From: Phyllostachys edulis
Lineage: Eukaryota > Streptophyta > Magnoliopsida > Poales > Poaceae
Direction: 5' to 3'
Assembly (NCBI GenBank): GCA_036346405.1
Contig: CM070546.1
Coordinates: 106,398,826 to 106,462,825 of the forward strand
Length of the DNA stretch: 64,000 nucleotides
The notes beneath the pieces were generated by a model that had not been told where the DNA came from, did no database searches, and saw nothing but the letters and a program-made list of their open reading frames with translations. Shown piece after piece: positions 22,394 to 32,894 of this stretch. Positions within the stretch are counted from its first letter, which is position 1. Every line of letters begins with the position of its first letter. Position numbers and translations under genes: made by a program.

Positions 22394-23583
22394 TTACACA
22401 TAGAACTTGCGTGAATCGGGTCGATGTTCCAAGAATTCGAGAGAACTCCGCCGCCTTCCATTGCCAATCGTATCAACCCTAGACGAGTAACTTCGACCAT
22501 CGTAAGGACCTTCCCACTTGGGAGAAAGTTTGTTCCGATTAGACTTGGATTGGCAAAGCCTCAATACTAAGTCACCTACAAAGAAGGTCATCGAGGTTGA
22601 CCTTACGATCGTAGTATCTTCGCAGGCTTGTTGGTAGACCGCCGAACTAATTAGGGCCTGGTTTCTCCTTTCTTCAAGTAGATTAATATCATCTGCTCAA
22701 TTTGTTCCTGGTTGGAGTCTTTGAATGTTTCACTCGTGTTGACCGTATCTTTAGTTCCGAGGAAGCATGGCTTCAAAGACCAAGACTAGAAAGAAAGGTG
22801 TTTCTCCCAGAGTCTGACCGTAGTTGTACGAATCGCCCATAATACGAGGGTAACTCTTGTACCCAAGCCCCGAGCATTTGACGAGCCGGGTCGAAAACTC
22901 GAGTCTTAATTCCTCTCATTATTTGGCCGTTTGCACGCTCGACGCCCCATTACTCGGGATGGGCCACGAAGCATAACACAACTTGGTACCCAACTCGTCG
23001 CAAAATTCCTGAAATTTTGCGCCAAAATTGCTTACTATTATCTCGTAATTATTCGACTGTACTCCAAATCGAGTAATTACGATCTCATCATAAACCATTT
23101 TGCCGCTTCGTTGTTATCCCATCCACAGTTCGCTTCAATCCATTTTGTGAACGATCAATAGCCACAAAAGGAACTCAAACCTCCCGGAGCTTTGGGGAAC
23201 GGTCCCGTGATATCAAGACCCTGTGTTGCAAAAGGCCAAGATAGAGGTATTGTTTGTAATGCCCGAGCTGGTTGGTGTATTTGCTCGCTATGAAACCGCA
23301 TCGACACACTTTTAACCAACTCTTTAGCATCAGATAGGGTCTGTTGGCCAAGAAAACCTTGTCGAAAAGCCTTGCCGACCAACGCTCAGAGGAAGCATGA
23401 TTTCCACAGATGCCACCATGTATGTCGTGAAGGAGTGTTAATCCTTCGCTCATGGAATGCATCGCATGAGCACCCCTTGAGTACCCGCTTATAGAGAACT
23501 CCTTCACCAAAGTATACATTTTGGCTTTTCGATAAGCGATCGCCTCGAGATCGCCTTTCGCACGAACCCTTCAAGATAATCAT
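22394..23583 (-). pseudogene. Gypsy integrase
   Basis: The zinc-binding HH-CC part appears as LLHDIHGGICGNHASS and AKELVKS with FHSEQIHQPARALQTIP. The core starts LSWPFATQGLDITGPFPKAPGG, with the first catalytic Asp in GLDITGP. The C-terminal end reads FFVGDLVLRLCQSKSNRNKL then SPKWEGPY and finishes near 22394. Frames shift several times between these blocks. Confidence 0.8.
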
Positions 23584-23799
23584 AGATGGGCACCATCCAT
23601 GTATCCTCGCACTCTAGAGAGGTTGTCTCAATAGGAGGTGTCTCCGCTCGTCGACTGAGAAGGCTTCGAGTTGTTCCAAGAAGACTCCTTTTGGTACTTC
23701 AGATCGGGAAGAAGCTATTCGAGCAAGTCGGTCTCATGAGGAAATTATCCTTTCGAGGGATGAATTGTGCCTCAAACCTAAAAATGCTTTTCTAGCTTA

Positions 23800-25640
23800 C
23801 GACTTCCGATAAGTACCGAGACATTGTCGGGTTAGAGCACCGGTACTTTTGCCGACTTGATTCACGACTAGTTGAGAGTCTCCTCTCACGAGTAGTCGGC
23901 GAATCGAGAGCGCTTCACGCTTGTATACCGACTAGCAAACCTTCAGATTCCGCCACATTATTAGTGGCTTGAAAGTTTAATTGTATGGCATACTTTAAGG
24001 TCTCTCCAGAGGAGATACCAGACCACTCCCCAAATTTCGAGCCACTTAAAGTAAGCGACCCGTCAGTACATCGCCCATCGGTCGTGGGAATCAGATCGGG
24101 ATCCCAATGTGTTCAGATTTGTCCATTCGGCGACAAAGTCCGCCAAGATCTGGGATTTAATGGCCGTCGACACGAATGGATGTCGAACTCCCAAGTTCGA
24201 CCGACCATTTTGCCATACGCCCATTGCTTCCTATTCTCGAGGATCGCCCCAAGGGAAACTCGACGCAGACTGACTAGTTTGTGCGCCAAAATAATGCCGC
24301 AGCTTCTCAAGACATGAGGAGGGCATATAGAAGCTTTTGGACCCGAGGGTAACTCTCCTTAGGTCCGTAAAACTTCACTTACGTAGTAGACCGGTCGCTG
24401 TACATTTTCACGCTCTACGACCACTCATCGCGCTTTATCGCTGTGGCGTGGCAAACTAGGTAAACCAAGAGCATTTCTTCCGCCTCGGAGAGACCGAATA
24501 GGAGCACTCAGAAGGTACCTCTTGACATCCTCAAAGGCAGCGTTTGCCTCTTTCGACCACTCAAAACCTTCGTGTTTCCTTAGAAGTTTAAAGAAAGGTA
24601 GTCCTTTTCTCCCAACAGGCGATGAAACGACTTAAAGCCGCCATGCACCCAAAGGAGTTTCGGACTTCTTTCCGTAGTTGGAGGGCACATTTCTAAAATG
24701 GCTTTTATCTTTTGATTTGCTTCGATTCCTCAGATTGATACTAGGAATCCAAGCAATTTCAAGAGATTCCAAATACACACTTCTCGTGATTAAGTTTTAA
24801 GCGATGTTTTTCGAGATTGTCGAACGTTTTGCGTGTCAAGAATATGATTAAGTCTCTTGATGCTTTTGACAACTAGATCATCAACATAGGCTTCTAGATT
24901 TCGCCTAATTGAGATGAAAAAGTTGCTGCATCAAGCGTTGAAAAGAAGCGCCCAGATTTTTAGACCAAATGGCATTTTGACATAGCAAAATATACCAAAT
25001 GGTGTAATAAATGCGGTCTTTTCTTCATCGCCTAGACACATATTGATCCGTGGTATCCAAAATATGCGCCTAAAAACTTAACATTTCACAACCCGCAGAG
25101 AGTCAACCAACCGATCGACACGAGGTAAAGGAAAATCGTCTTTTGGACAAGCTTTATTAAGATCAAGAAAGTTCACGACATACGCCCATTTGCCGCTTGA
25201 CTTTCTAACCATTACAGGTTAGCCAACCATTTCGGTGGTTGACCTCTTATAAAGCCCGCTTTAAGTAGCTTATCCAATTCCGATTTAATAGCATCTCGCC
25301 GATCAGGCAAATCTCCGCAATTTTTGTTTTACGGTACTTTGTCGCCGTAAAGCTAGCTCGGCTCGATCACCTCCCCCGGGACTCGGGCATGTCGGATGCT
25401 TGCCACGCTAATACATCTGCAAGTAGCTCGGAGGAAGGTGATGAGGGCGCCTTCCTATTTGGGGTCGGAAGTATCCTCGATGCGAACAGCCTTCGAGGGC
25501 TCCTCGGCCCGTGAGGAACCTCTTTGACTTTGTCGCTCGGCTTTGGTGCGTTTTTTAGGCTTCGACTTGCTAGTCGAAGGTCGATTTTCTTCTCGAGTTG
25601 GTATTTGTCCTACCATCTCGAGGGATCGACTGGCCGCAGT
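23800..25640 (-). pseudogene. Gypsy reverse transcriptase and RNase H, degraded
   Basis: Multiple frames. The RT catalytic YVDD is encoded at 24888-24877 within LEAYVDDLVVKS. Regions around 25200 and 25000 match the fingers/palm order, but every frame is cut by stops and small deletions. The part from 24600 to 23800 corresponds to the connection and RNase H region with little readable left. Confidence 0.7.
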
Positions 25641-25813
25641 ATGCGCCATCTTCTTGTCACAATGGATTGTGATTACTCCTTTGGGACTGGCATCTTAATA
25701 CATTGATATCCATAATGAGTAGCCATTAGAATTTTGCCAAAGTTGGTCGTCCGAGTATGGCGTTATATGTCGATCGAATCGACCACATCAAAGGAGATTT
25801 TCTCCGTCCGAAA

Positions 25814-26029
25814 TTACTTGGTGAACCAAATGTTAAAGGAAGAGAAACTTGACCAATTGGTTTGGTCAAGATCCCAGACGATCCCATGGAAAGAGTATCG
25901 CATCGGTCTTACTTTGGTCCTCGGTACTTGCATGTCATCCAGAGCACTCATAAATAAAATATTTAACGAGCTTCCACCATCAACCAAAACTCGATTGACC
26001 CGACAATTGTTGATGGTGGGTTCGACCAC
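25814..26029 (-). pseudogene. Gypsy aspartic protease
   Basis: Reads NNCRVNRVLVDGGSSLNILF. VDGGSS in place of the canonical DTG/DSG is the form common in this plant gypsy group. SFHGIVWD follows, then frame loss. Confidence 0.8.
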
Positions 26030-26198
26030 TATTGGGTATCGACACGTCGAGTCGAAGGAATCGGCAAATACTCTTCTCGAAAGAGATAGTGACTTCCACC
26101 ACTTCGTAATTTATTGATGAGAGGAGGATCTATGGAGTTTACCTCACGCTCAGTGTTCTTTAAGTCGCCGCTTTGATTCATATGCCGATGATCCCCGT

Positions 26199-28406
26199 AG
26201 ATGTGTTCGATGGTGTGTTGCGGATCCCGAACCAGATCTCCTCTTCATTATCTCAAGATTTATGACCACTTGTTTGACCTACCTGCTCGAGAATGGGAAG
26301 TGGTCCTTGCCGCTGTAGTAGTCTTCAAGCTTTGTTGGAAGACCCGCAATTATGAAGGTCATGCCCTTCCTTTTTATGGAAAGGACACCACCTAGGCTTA
26401 TCATTTTTCCGATCAGTATGCTTACCTTTGCCTTTGCTCTGAGTGTGGCTTGATGTGCGTGGTTCTTTATCATTCACACCAATACCTCCTTGGAACCGCT
26501 GGTTTGGAGTTTTTGACCCTTCGCCTTGTTCTTGGACTTTTTGCTTTTTTATCCTTCTTCTTACCAATGTCGCTTTGGCTCTCGAGAGGTATTGTCTTCT
26601 CGATCTATTGTATTGTTCCACTCGACCGCCTCGTATAAGGGCATATCGATCACCATCTCAAGAGTTCGCAATGTAGTAGGTGGGTTTAAAGCAATGTCTT
26701 CGTTATTCTCCTACTACGGACTCGCTTGAATGCTCGATGACGATGAATCGAAACTTCGGAATTGAGTTACTTAACCCGACTAAAGCGCTTGATGAATTGG
26801 CGCAAGGTCTCGTTGTCATTCTCGTCTCATCCGGCAAGTCATCCTCCTTTCTGGGTGATTGTAAGTGCCTTGGAAATTTGCCAATAGAAGGTCGCAGAGG
26901 TGTTGCTAAGAGTAAATCGACTCAAGTGGTTGATTCAAGAACCACGATCGAGCGGATCCTTCGAGCACGCTTGGAAGATAATTTGCCATTACATGCTCTC
27001 CTCCTCCGCCGCTTCGGACAAATTGCCAGTAGATTTGAAGGAATTCGATGGGATTTTGGGAACCATCAAACTTCTCCATGTTCACCGGTCGAAAACGAGG
27101 TGGCTGTGAGCGGCTCGGAGATCAAAGAGAATGCCCGACATCCAAGAATGACTTCTTGACGCCTCCTTTGCAGAAAGAAGGGTTGATATCATCGTGGTCG
27201 TACTCGACGATACCCAAGAATAGGTTGACCGACCTATGATAGATCTTAGTCTTACGAGGGAATACTCGTAGTTTATCTCGCCGCAGATTCCCATGTCGGA
27301 ATGGTGAGCGATCACCTTCCAAGGGTTTGTTGATCATCACCGCTCGAAAGACATTTCTCGAGTAGGTGATCGATGCGATTTCATCGCTGCGCCGATTCCT
27401 CCGTGGTGATATGTTCGATCGACCGTAGCCAAGAAGTCGATTGCTATGACTTCTGAATGATGTCGGCGAGGCGCTCAAATTTTGCCATCGTGTTCAAGTT
27501 TTGTGTGATCTCTTCAACGAAGAGGTCGAGTTCGGTGCTCGAGCTAGCTCTTGAGTTGGATTCTCGAGCAAGTCATTGATGTATCAAGTTCTTGAGCTTC
27601 CTTCGATCGATATTGATGCGCCTGCATGCATTTTTACGGGCTTCAATTTTCTTCCGCTCTTGAGACCGCCTTTAATGAAGTGCGAGAATGTCGAGGATTT
27701 CCCTCGCGTTCATGAAGGTGTTGGTCGTGTCCGCCGATGGTGGCGCCCTTGCCAACGCCACGAGAGGGCGAGCAGGTGATCTTCGGAAGGGTCTCCATCT
27801 CGGTCTCTAGAAGAGTGATCTTGATCCGAGGGAAGGACGAAGACCTCCGCTGATGATTCTCACTTGCGCCGAGGCCTCTCCGCTTGAGGAGTCGCCGAGA
27901 GACACCATCTGGCGATTTGGAGTAATCCTCCGTAGGGGAAGTCAGGTTATAACCTTCTCCGCTTGCAGTGTGATTCTGCGGAGAGATGGTCGAATTTGTA
28001 GGAAAAGCATGCTTGATCCCGCTCTCTCAAGGCCATCGGAGAGAGAGGATCACCAGACACCGGTGAAGTCCTGCATGTGGCTTCCAGAGCTTGCCTCACC
28101 AAGTCGGACCGCCTTAGGGGACTTGGACACTTCGAGGAAAAACTCTCGTCAGGTCGTGAGTCCACCGGTGTGGTCCTAGTCGATTGACCCTTGTCCTTTG
28201 AGAGGGTAGATTCCTCTCTGACGCATTGTTATAGGGATAAGGATCCTCCTCAACTCCGCGCAACATTGTCTCTCGGATCTCGGGAAGATCCCTGAGGCGA
28301 CAATGCTATAGGATGAGTCATCACTTGGTTCAGAATCGAATCCCATCCATATCGACGTCACAGAACCGCCAAGTCGAACCATTCTCCTCGCTCCATTCTC
28401 CGCCAT
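26199..28406 (-). pseudogene. Gypsy gag, degraded
   Basis: Starts at an ATG reading MAENGARRMVRLGGSVTS shortly after the primer site. Further on are MANYLPSVLEGSARSWFLNQ, a capsid-like motif (about 26990), and a basic linker. A late knuckle-like segment has WCPFHKKEGHDLHNC (about 26370-26410), a CHC/C variant of the gag zinc finger found in this gypsy group. Stops and frame changes are frequent. Confidence 0.75.
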
Positions 28407-28460
28407 GAGTGCATGAGATTTGGAAAACAGAGAGTATGTTGACAAGAGATTACCGGAAGA

Positions 28461-28480
28461 TCCCCACGGTCGGGCGCCAA
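28461..28480 (-). promoter_or_regulatory. Gypsy primer-binding site
   Basis: Inverted, the segment next to the LTR reads TTGGCGCCCGACCGTGGGGA. GGCGCC-type primer sites adjacent to the 5' LTR are usual in plant gypsy elements and fix the element's orientation as minus. Confidence 0.75.
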
Positions 28481-29236
28481 CCGGTGTTTTAGAACCGAAC
28501 TTACGTAAAGATTGTTTGATTCGGGGTCTCCTAGAATGGAATCACGCAGAGATTGACACGGGATTTTTATATGTGTTCAGCCTTCTCCGGAGATAATAAC
28601 AACCCTACTCCTGTGTGTGTATGGTATTGAGTGTATTTTGAACAATCGGGGAAAAATAAGACTATTACGAGATAGTGCTTGTATTCGATGGCCCGATTGA
28701 TCCTCCCTTCCTTTTCTCGATTGCCACCTTTTATAGTACGTGAAGGAGTGGCGGTTACTCAGATAAAGCGGCGCCATCACCTCCCGTGAATCGGGCATGT
28801 TGGTAATAATCACCGTGTATTAACTCCTCCACGCCGCTAATGTACTATATACCGAGATAATGGAGTATTACGTGTCATTACTCCGAGAATAACAACAGAT
28901 GATGACTGCTTGAATCCCTTAATCAATAAGACCCACTTGTCTCAGAGGTTTATTTGATCATAAGGTGGTCGAGTCGACCTAGTCGTAGAGGAGCCTACGA
29001 TTATGAGGTAGTCGTAGCAAGACTTACGACTATGGGATAGTCGTAGCATATCTTACGACTACGGGGTAGTCGAGCATAACTTACGATTATGGGGGTGGTC
29101 GTAGAAGAACTTACGACCACCCATTAGGCTCTTCCCTTATAACATTAAGGGTATACTGTGGTCCACATGACGTCATATTTACCTATAATAAGAATTATAG
29201 ATAAAAGATAAAATGAGGATTATTATATCCTCGTCA
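28481..29236 (-). repeat. Gypsy LTR (5' LTR in element orientation)
   Basis: Pairs with 16007-16770. Its outer end ATATCCTCGTCA is intact. The inner end has lost the expected TGT before CGGTGTTTTAG, probably a 3-bp deletion. TTTTATA at 28729-28735, inverted TATAAAA, is a plausible TATA box for minus-strand transcription. The TTACGAC repeat run lies at 28975-29120. Confidence 0.92.
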
Positions 29237-29241
29237 ATCAC

Positions 29242-30853
29242 ACACTCAAGAATCTCTATGACAATACCGTGGCGCAGGACTTACTGAATCTTTCAGTGAG
29301 TTATGCCTTCTTGCAGCGGAGGAACCTTCTTCTTGGTCAGAAGCTAAAAAGATTAGGTGTTGGAAAGAAGCAATGCAAGAGGAGCTCAATGCTATTGAGT
29401 CAAACGAAACATGGCAGCTTGTCGAGCCTCCTACAGGGGTTCGACCGATTGGATTGAAATGGATTTTCAAGATCAAGAAGAATGCACAAGGTGAAGTGGT
29501 GAAGCACAAAGCACGTTTGGTGGCCAAGGGGTACATACAACAGCAAGGTGTCGACTTTGAGGAGATCTTTGCCCCGGTAGCCAGGATGGAAACAGTGCGA
29601 GTGTTGATAGCTCTAGCAGCGAGGCAGGGTTATGAAGTGCATCATATGGATGTCAAGTCCGCATTCCTGAACGGGGAGCTTCACAAGGAAGTGTATGTCT
29701 GTTAACCATCGGGTTTTGGAGACAAGGACAATCCTCACAAAGTGTTTCGGCTTAACAAAGCTTTGTATGGGTTGAAACAGGCTCCGAGAGCATGGAATGC
29801 AAAACTGGACAGTAGTCTCATCTCCCTTGGTTTTGAGAAAAGTCCTTTAGAGCATGCCTTGTACATGAGAGGTACTAAGTCTTTGTGTTTACTTGTTGGG
29901 GTTTATGTTGATGACCTTGTCATTGTGGGCTCTCATTCTCATGAGATTCAGAAATTCAAGGAGGAGATGAAGAATATGTTTGACATGAGTGACCTGGGTC
30001 TGTTGAGTTACTATCTAGGGATAGAGGTTCATCAGACAGAAGAAGGCATCATAATGAAGCAAACTGCTTATGCATTGAAGATTTTGGAGAAAGCTGGGAT
30101 GGGTGATTGTAATCCATGCCAAGTGCCAATGGATGCAAGGCTCAAACTTAGTAAGTCAAGCAAAGCTACTCCAGCTGATGCTTCGGTATATAGAAGTTTG
30201 GTTGGGAGCTTGAGGTATTTGGTGCATACGAGGCCGGATATCTCTTACTCCGTAGGTTATGTGAGCCGCTTCATGGAAACTCCAACAGCTGAACACATGA
30301 CGGCGATCAAGCATATTCTCCGTTACATCAAGGGGACTAAAGATTTCGGCTATCAGTTCAGAAGGAATCAACCGGGAGAGCTACAACTAAAAGGGTTCAG
30401 TGACAGTGACATGGCTGGTGACATGGATGACCAGAAGAGCACTACGAGAGTGTTGTTCATGCTTGGAGAAGACCTCATCACCTGGCAATCTCAGAAGCAA
30501 AAAGTAGTAGCACTTTCCTCTTGTGAAGCTGAGTACATAGCAGCTACTACTGCGGCGTGTCAGGGGATTTGGTTGGCTCGAATAGTCACTGAGATGATGC
30601 AGAATGGGTCTACCGAGATCAAGTTATATATGGACAACAAATCAGCAATTTCTTTGTCTAAGAATCCAGTCCTCCATAACCGGAGTAAACATATTGATAC
30701 ACACTACCACTTCATCCGACAGTGTGTTAAGGAAGAATTGAGATTGAGTTTGTCAGGTCTGAGAATCAGTTGGCTGACATTTTGACAAAACCGCTTGGGC
30801 GAGTCAGATTCTTGGAACTGTGGAGCAAGCTTGGATTGATTGAGGTGCAATGA
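29242..30853 (+). pseudogene. Copia reverse transcriptase and RNase H
   Basis: Nearly intact. 29373-29705 has NETWQLVEPPTGVRPIGLKW, HKARLVAKGYIQQQGVDFEE and MDVKSAFLNGELHKEVYVC. It stops at a TAA (29703) where a Gln codon normally follows VYVC. 29742-30785 continues with RLNKALYGLKQAPRAWN, the catalytic YVDDLVIVG, YLGIEVHQTEEG, SLRYLVHTRPDISY and the RNase H motifs SDSDMAGD, SSCEAEYIA and DNKSAISL. A 1-nt frame change at about 30740 precedes the usual end (NQLADILTKPLG, LIEVQ-stop at 30853). Only one stop and one frameshift separate this half from an open frame. Confidence 0.93.
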
Positions 30854-30867
30854 AATTAGGGAGTGAT

Positions 30868-31250
30868 TGTTAATTAATTTCATCCTGCAGTTTTCTTGTT
30901 TGCACTTTGCTCCACAATGTTTTTTTGTTTAGTCTTCTGTTTTTAGTCGGCTCTGCATGTAGTCGTCTTTAGCACGTTGTCTGTAGCACGTTTTCTGCTT
31001 GTTTTGTTTCTGTTGGTTATCAGTGGACCGATCCCTTGGGGTCATGGAGCCACTACTTTGCATGTAACTGATTCCTGTAATCAGTCAGCAATAAATGGAA
31101 GATAAAACCCAGAAAAGCCGTTGGTTGGTTGCGCGGCACAATCGAGTGTTCCTCTCTATCTTCTGAACCTCTTCTGAAAAATACTATAGTGCATCTGAAA
31201 ACTTATCAGAACTCTGAACTTCAACTCTGAAGATTAGTGGATTTCTAACA
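30868..31250 (+). repeat. Copia 3' LTR
   Basis: 383 bp, TGTTAATTAATTTCATCC to GGATTTCTAACA. It carries the 14-bp duplication missing from the 5' LTR. It is followed at once by aminotransferase coding sequence. Confidence 0.93.
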
Positions 31251-31541
31251 ACGGCGTGGACGCCGTGGCGGCACTGTGAGTAGTCGGTGGGGATGACGAC
31301 GGCGTAGAACGCCGGGCCCGAGCAACCCCTGGAGGAGAGCAGGAAGTCGCCAGGCAGGCCACCAAGACGGATGGAGCCCTTCCGGCGATTCAGCCGCCGC
31401 CATTATCTCGACCAGATGTCGCGAACGGTCGCACGGAACGGGTGCGATCTCGCTTGGGGCGGACCGAGGAAGCGGTCAGTCTTGGTCGAGCTCGACAGTA
31501 GCCGTCGAGGATCATGGCAGTGTTGAAGAACCCGCGGCCGC
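31251..31541 (-). pseudogene. Aminotransferase pseudogene, piece 2
   Basis: Begins GFFNTAMILDGY and ends SQCRHGVHAV, directly at the copia 3' LTR. At least two frame changes and in-frame stops lie between the GY motif and the LPGDFLLSSRGC motif, so this piece has decayed by small indels. Confidence 0.8.
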
Positions 31542-31845
31542 TGTTGGAATTAATCTTGTAGTCTAAGTGTTTTACATGTTAATTGAATTTGCATGTAGTG
31601 GAGGTAGTGACCTACTTGAATGTGTTAGTGGGAAGGTTACAAGTCATATTGTAGCTATAAAATACATTATAACAAGTTTGTTTATTTTTAAGAGAGTATG
31701 GAATAACAGAATAGAGAGTGTGGAGATGAAAAAGCAATAGAGGAGTTCGCCGGCTAAAAAAAGGAGTCATCCCTGTTCATCTTTTTGTGGTGGGTATATG
31801 TTCCAAAAAGTCATGTTGTGAATTCTCTCTGGAGCTAGACCAACA
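31542..31845. mobile_element. 304-bp solo LTR, TSD GCCGC
   Basis: TGTTGGAATTAATC to AGCTAGACCAACA gives TGTTGG/CCAACA termini. GCCGC lies on both sides (31537-31541, 31846-31850). It has no coding. It interrupts aminotransferase codons between VHRG and RGFFNTAM, and removing it plus one GCCGC restores the frame. The small size fits a copia or TRIM LTR; orientation cannot be fixed. Confidence 0.9.
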
Positions 31846-31985
31846 GCCGCGGTGGACAATGTGGTCGTCGATGGGGATGAGCATCATGGCCGGGTCGAGA
31901 ATGATGCCGCTGAAGACGCTCGAGTACATGGCCGAGTACGGCGGCACCGTCCATTTCCACTTCTGTTGGATCTGCATGCATGCAT
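31846..31985 (-). pseudogene. Aminotransferase pseudogene, piece 1
   Basis: Encodes KWTVPPYSAMYSSVFSGI through PIDDHIVHRG, the start of the PLP-enzyme domain as far as it survives. The upstream edge has a CCAACAG acceptor-like site before the Lys codon. The downstream edge is the GCCGC target duplication of the 304-bp solo LTR. Confidence 0.8.
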
Positions 31986-32141
31986 GCATAGGGAGATTGA
32001 GTAAATTTTTAGTTTAAATTTGAACTCCTCTAAACAAAGTTTAAATTTGAACTAAATCCCAATTAAACGCCCAATGTTCAGAAAGTACTTGAAAGGTCTC
32101 TTTTGAAGTCCGCGAAGTCCGTAGGATTGAAAACATCGGGT
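31986..32141. other. Short AT-rich spacer
   Basis: Contains GCATGCATGCATG-like repeats and two copies of TTTAAATTTGAACT. Nothing coding is seen. It may be residual intron of the aminotransferase pseudogene. Confidence 0.3.
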
Positions 32142-32157
32142 GAATATTTGTTCTTTC

Positions 32158-32614
32158 TACGGGCTCTAATTAGCAATTGTCGAGTACCTATTAGGAACTT
32201 ATTTTGGGTAATTAAAATTCCCTTAAAAGTTCAAATTTTCCTATGGTATCTTAAAAGAGAGGTAATTTTAACTAAAGATAACCTCCTTAAAAGAAATTGG
32301 AGGGGAAGCAAACAATGTTGTTTCTGTCTTAAAGAGGAAACAATACAACATCTTTTTATTGATTGCCAATTTGCGCGTCTCACTTGGTGGATTGCCTGTT
32401 GTGCTTTTAATCTTCCCCCCCTGTGAGCATAGTAAACATGTTCGGGAATTGGTTAACCGGAATCCCAAAAATTTTAAAGGCACAACTCATGGTGGGAGCT
32501 AGTGCCTTATGTTGGTCTATCTGGTTATGCCGGAATGATGCCGTTTTTAATAAAAAGATTGTTACTAATCCATTGCAGATTATCTTTTTGATCGGGCACT
32601 GGCTGAGGTCTTAG
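32158..32614 (+). pseudogene. LINE ORF2 C-terminal zinc-binding (zf-RVT) fragment
   Basis: Reads FWVIKIPLKVQIFLWYLKRE, ILTKDNLLKRNWRGSKQCCF and CLKEETIQHLFIDCQFARLT, the C..C..H..C zf-RVT module of plant L1 LINEs. After the stop at 32424 the next frame gives GASALCWSIWLCRNDAVFNK, also usual for this tail. RT and endonuclease domains are absent because of the 5' truncation. Confidence 0.9.
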
Positions 32615-32894
32615 GCAAATCTACAGAAACCGGACCAAAAGGAGTCCATGCTGGCTGGATGCGACCGTCTGGAGTTTGTGGCGAAGCAATTTCTTTGTGC
32701 TCATGGGTGGCGGTTTAGTCACAGAATTTGTAATGATTGGATTTAAATTTCAATCATTTTTTGCTTGTAAGACTTCATGCCAGTTTTAACAGTTTGGCTA
32801 CTATGGTGATTTAAACTTATTAATAAACAAGGCTGTGTGCATCTTTGATGCAGAGGCCGGGAGATATTTTCTCTTCCATTATCTAAAAAAAAAA
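32158..32894 (+). mobile_element. L1-type LINE, 5'-truncated, 16-bp TSD
   Basis: Flanked by GAATATTTGTTCTTTC at 32142-32157 and 32895-32910, with a poly(A) run before the second copy. These are the marks of target-primed reverse transcription. The 737-bp body is the 3' end of a LINE and encodes the zinc-binding region downstream of RT (next entry). The low divergence of the TSD suggests a fairly recent insertion. Confidence 0.95.

Larger units (their letters stand above)
16007..29236 (-). mobile_element. Ty3-gypsy (Tat-type) LTR retrotransposon with antisense gene, TSD ATCAC
   Basis: Complete element bounded by ATCAC (16002-16006 and 29237-29241). It has LTRs of about 760 bp, a primer site of the GGCGCC type, and minus-strand gag, protease, RT, RNase H and integrase in gypsy order. 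About 5.6 kb between pol and the downstream LTR (16771-22390) holds a plus-strand, multi-exon coiled-coil gene. An extra, often antisense, ORF in this position is known from plant Tat-lineage elements. All ORFs are broken. It is inserted in the copia between its integrase tail and RT. Lineage inferred from layout and primer site, not from a tree. Confidence 0.92.
11300..31250 (+). mobile_element. Ty1-copia LTR retrotransposon, host of nested insertions
   Basis: LTRs at 11300-11656 and 30868-31250 start TGTTA and end ACA. The flanking 5-mers are ACGAC (11295-11299) and ACGGC (31251-31255), a 4/5 match. A tRNA-Met-type primer site follows the 5' LTR. Protein order gag, protease, integrase, RT, RNase H is copia. 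Excluding the solo LTR (13958-15809) and gypsy element (16007-29236) leaves about 4.9 kb, a normal copia size. It has nonsense and frameshift mutations throughout. Confidence 0.93.
7565..31985 (-). pseudogene. D-amino-acid / branched-chain aminotransferase-like (fold-type IV PLP) pseudogene, split by three insertions
   Basis: Four minus-strand pieces (31985-31846, 31541-31251, 11299-11003, 7804-7565) encode consecutive parts of a plant class-IV PLP aminotransferase, the family of D-amino-acid aminotransferase and branched-chain aminotransferase-like proteins. Readable stretches in order are PYSAMYSSVF, DDHIVHRG, GFFNTAMILDGY, LPGDFLLSSRGC, FYAVVIPTDYSQC, MKPPLFATMKNVNYFPNVL, AFASVWVDKQG, FDKILGGCTA, NNAHITADDAKR, AEMAFVGSGVPLLPVIEWDG, GKVGKLMLA and PDRVAVPCK-stop. 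The gaps coincide exactly with a solo LTR, a copia element and a hAT element. Joining the flanks with one TSD copy restores the local reading (for example VHRG into RGFFNTAM, and HGVHAV into VTTSVPMKPP). It also has an in-frame TAG after KQG, several frameshifts in the second piece and another near 11100, so it is dead independently of the insertions. The N-terminal part was not found. Confidence 0.85.
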
